Source of the DNA: Chloroflexota bacterium
GTDB lineage: Bacteria > Chloroflexota > Anaerolineae > Anaerolineales > Villigracilaceae
Direction of reading: 5' to 3'
Assembly: GCA_013112685.1 (NCBI GenBank)
Contig: JABFGC010000002.1
Coordinates: forward strand, 1,870,902 to 1,934,901
DNA length: 64,000 nucleotides
In this document: positions 63,845 to 64,000 of the stretch, piece after piece
Layout of the letters: each line of letters starts with the position of its first letter
How positions within the stretch are numbered: the stretch's first letter is position 1
Translations under genes and position numbers: made by a program
The notes under the pieces: generated by a model
Database searches by the model: none
What the model was told of the DNA's origin: nothing
The model's input: only the letters and a program-made list of their open reading frames with translations

Positions 63845-64000
63845 GCACAGTTCCTTGATAAAAGGGAGAACGTCAGATGCGATTCAATGCTTAATAACAC
63901 TATAAGGCTTGTATTTTAGATAAAGATGAGAGAATTTGCCCCATTCTTACACTCAAGAAGTTTGGTTACAAATTTCGGTCGCAGTAAAGGAGGAAGTGAA
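63845..64000. other. Right-edge intergenic sequence with start of a repeat
   Basis: No gene is seen. The last 17 bases equal the left end of the palindromic repeat at 56878-56894, so another copy probably begins here and continues outside the window. Confidence 0.5.

Overview
The window looks like chromosome from an uncultured Anaerolineae-type Chloroflexota, probably a metagenome-derived assembly. This is inferred, not proved. Clues are the GC-rich coding style, the many small DUF4386 and other membrane proteins, a NarL-type kinase/regulator pair, LDH-type malate dehydrogenase next to a eukaryote-like citrate synthase, and dense GC-rich hairpin repeats between genes. No rRNA, tRNA or CRISPR array was seen.

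Layout. 1-3 kb: end of an FG-GAP/TPR-like protein, a MazE/VapC-type toxin-antitoxin pair and two methyltransferases. 3-10.6 kb: GMC oxidoreductase, DUF72, PhoD-like phosphatase, RibD-like reductase, YdeI-like protein and a serine hydrolase. 10.6-15.8 kb is accessory: a broken HigA-like antitoxin, a DUF2283/DUF4258-like pair between two copies of a ~166 bp repeat, a low-GC three-gene operon (HAD, unknown membrane protein, DUF218), and a DUF559 nuclease gene bracketed by long hairpins. 15.8-23.6 kb: two-domain ALDH16-like dehydrogenase with DeoC, an MBL-rhodanese protein and oligopeptidase B. 23.7-31 kb: sensor kinase/regulator, citrate synthase, malate dehydrogenase and thioredoxin reductase. 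31.2-41.9 kb: a cluster of DUF4386 membrane proteins, paired quinone-oxidoreductase-like enzymes, rhodanese, LysE and a NifS-rhodanese fusion; three genes here share a 52 bp promoter element. 42-54.5 kb: OmpR/HK pair, uvrC, prfA, a glycosyltransferase/MalF/MalG block, prmC, tsaC and tsaD. 54.7-64 kb: relic ATPase, M24 peptidase, selA, a MoxR-DUF58-VWA-VWA cluster and an HtrA-like protease.

A striking property is about 19 single-base frameshifts in otherwise intact conserved genes, including tsaD, uvrC and moxR. Most are +1, many in short homopolymers. They look like residual sequencing or assembly indels more than real gene decay, so broken genes are annotated across the shift.

Strongest leads for something new are the 52 bp promoter element with 11 bp-phased TCCACA repeats, the hairpin-bounded DUF559 cassette beside a duplicated ALDH 3' end, a palindromic repeat family that sits in frame inside a coding sequence, the NifS-rhodanese and glycosyltransferase-MalF fusions, and the low-GC HAD/membrane/DUF218 operon.
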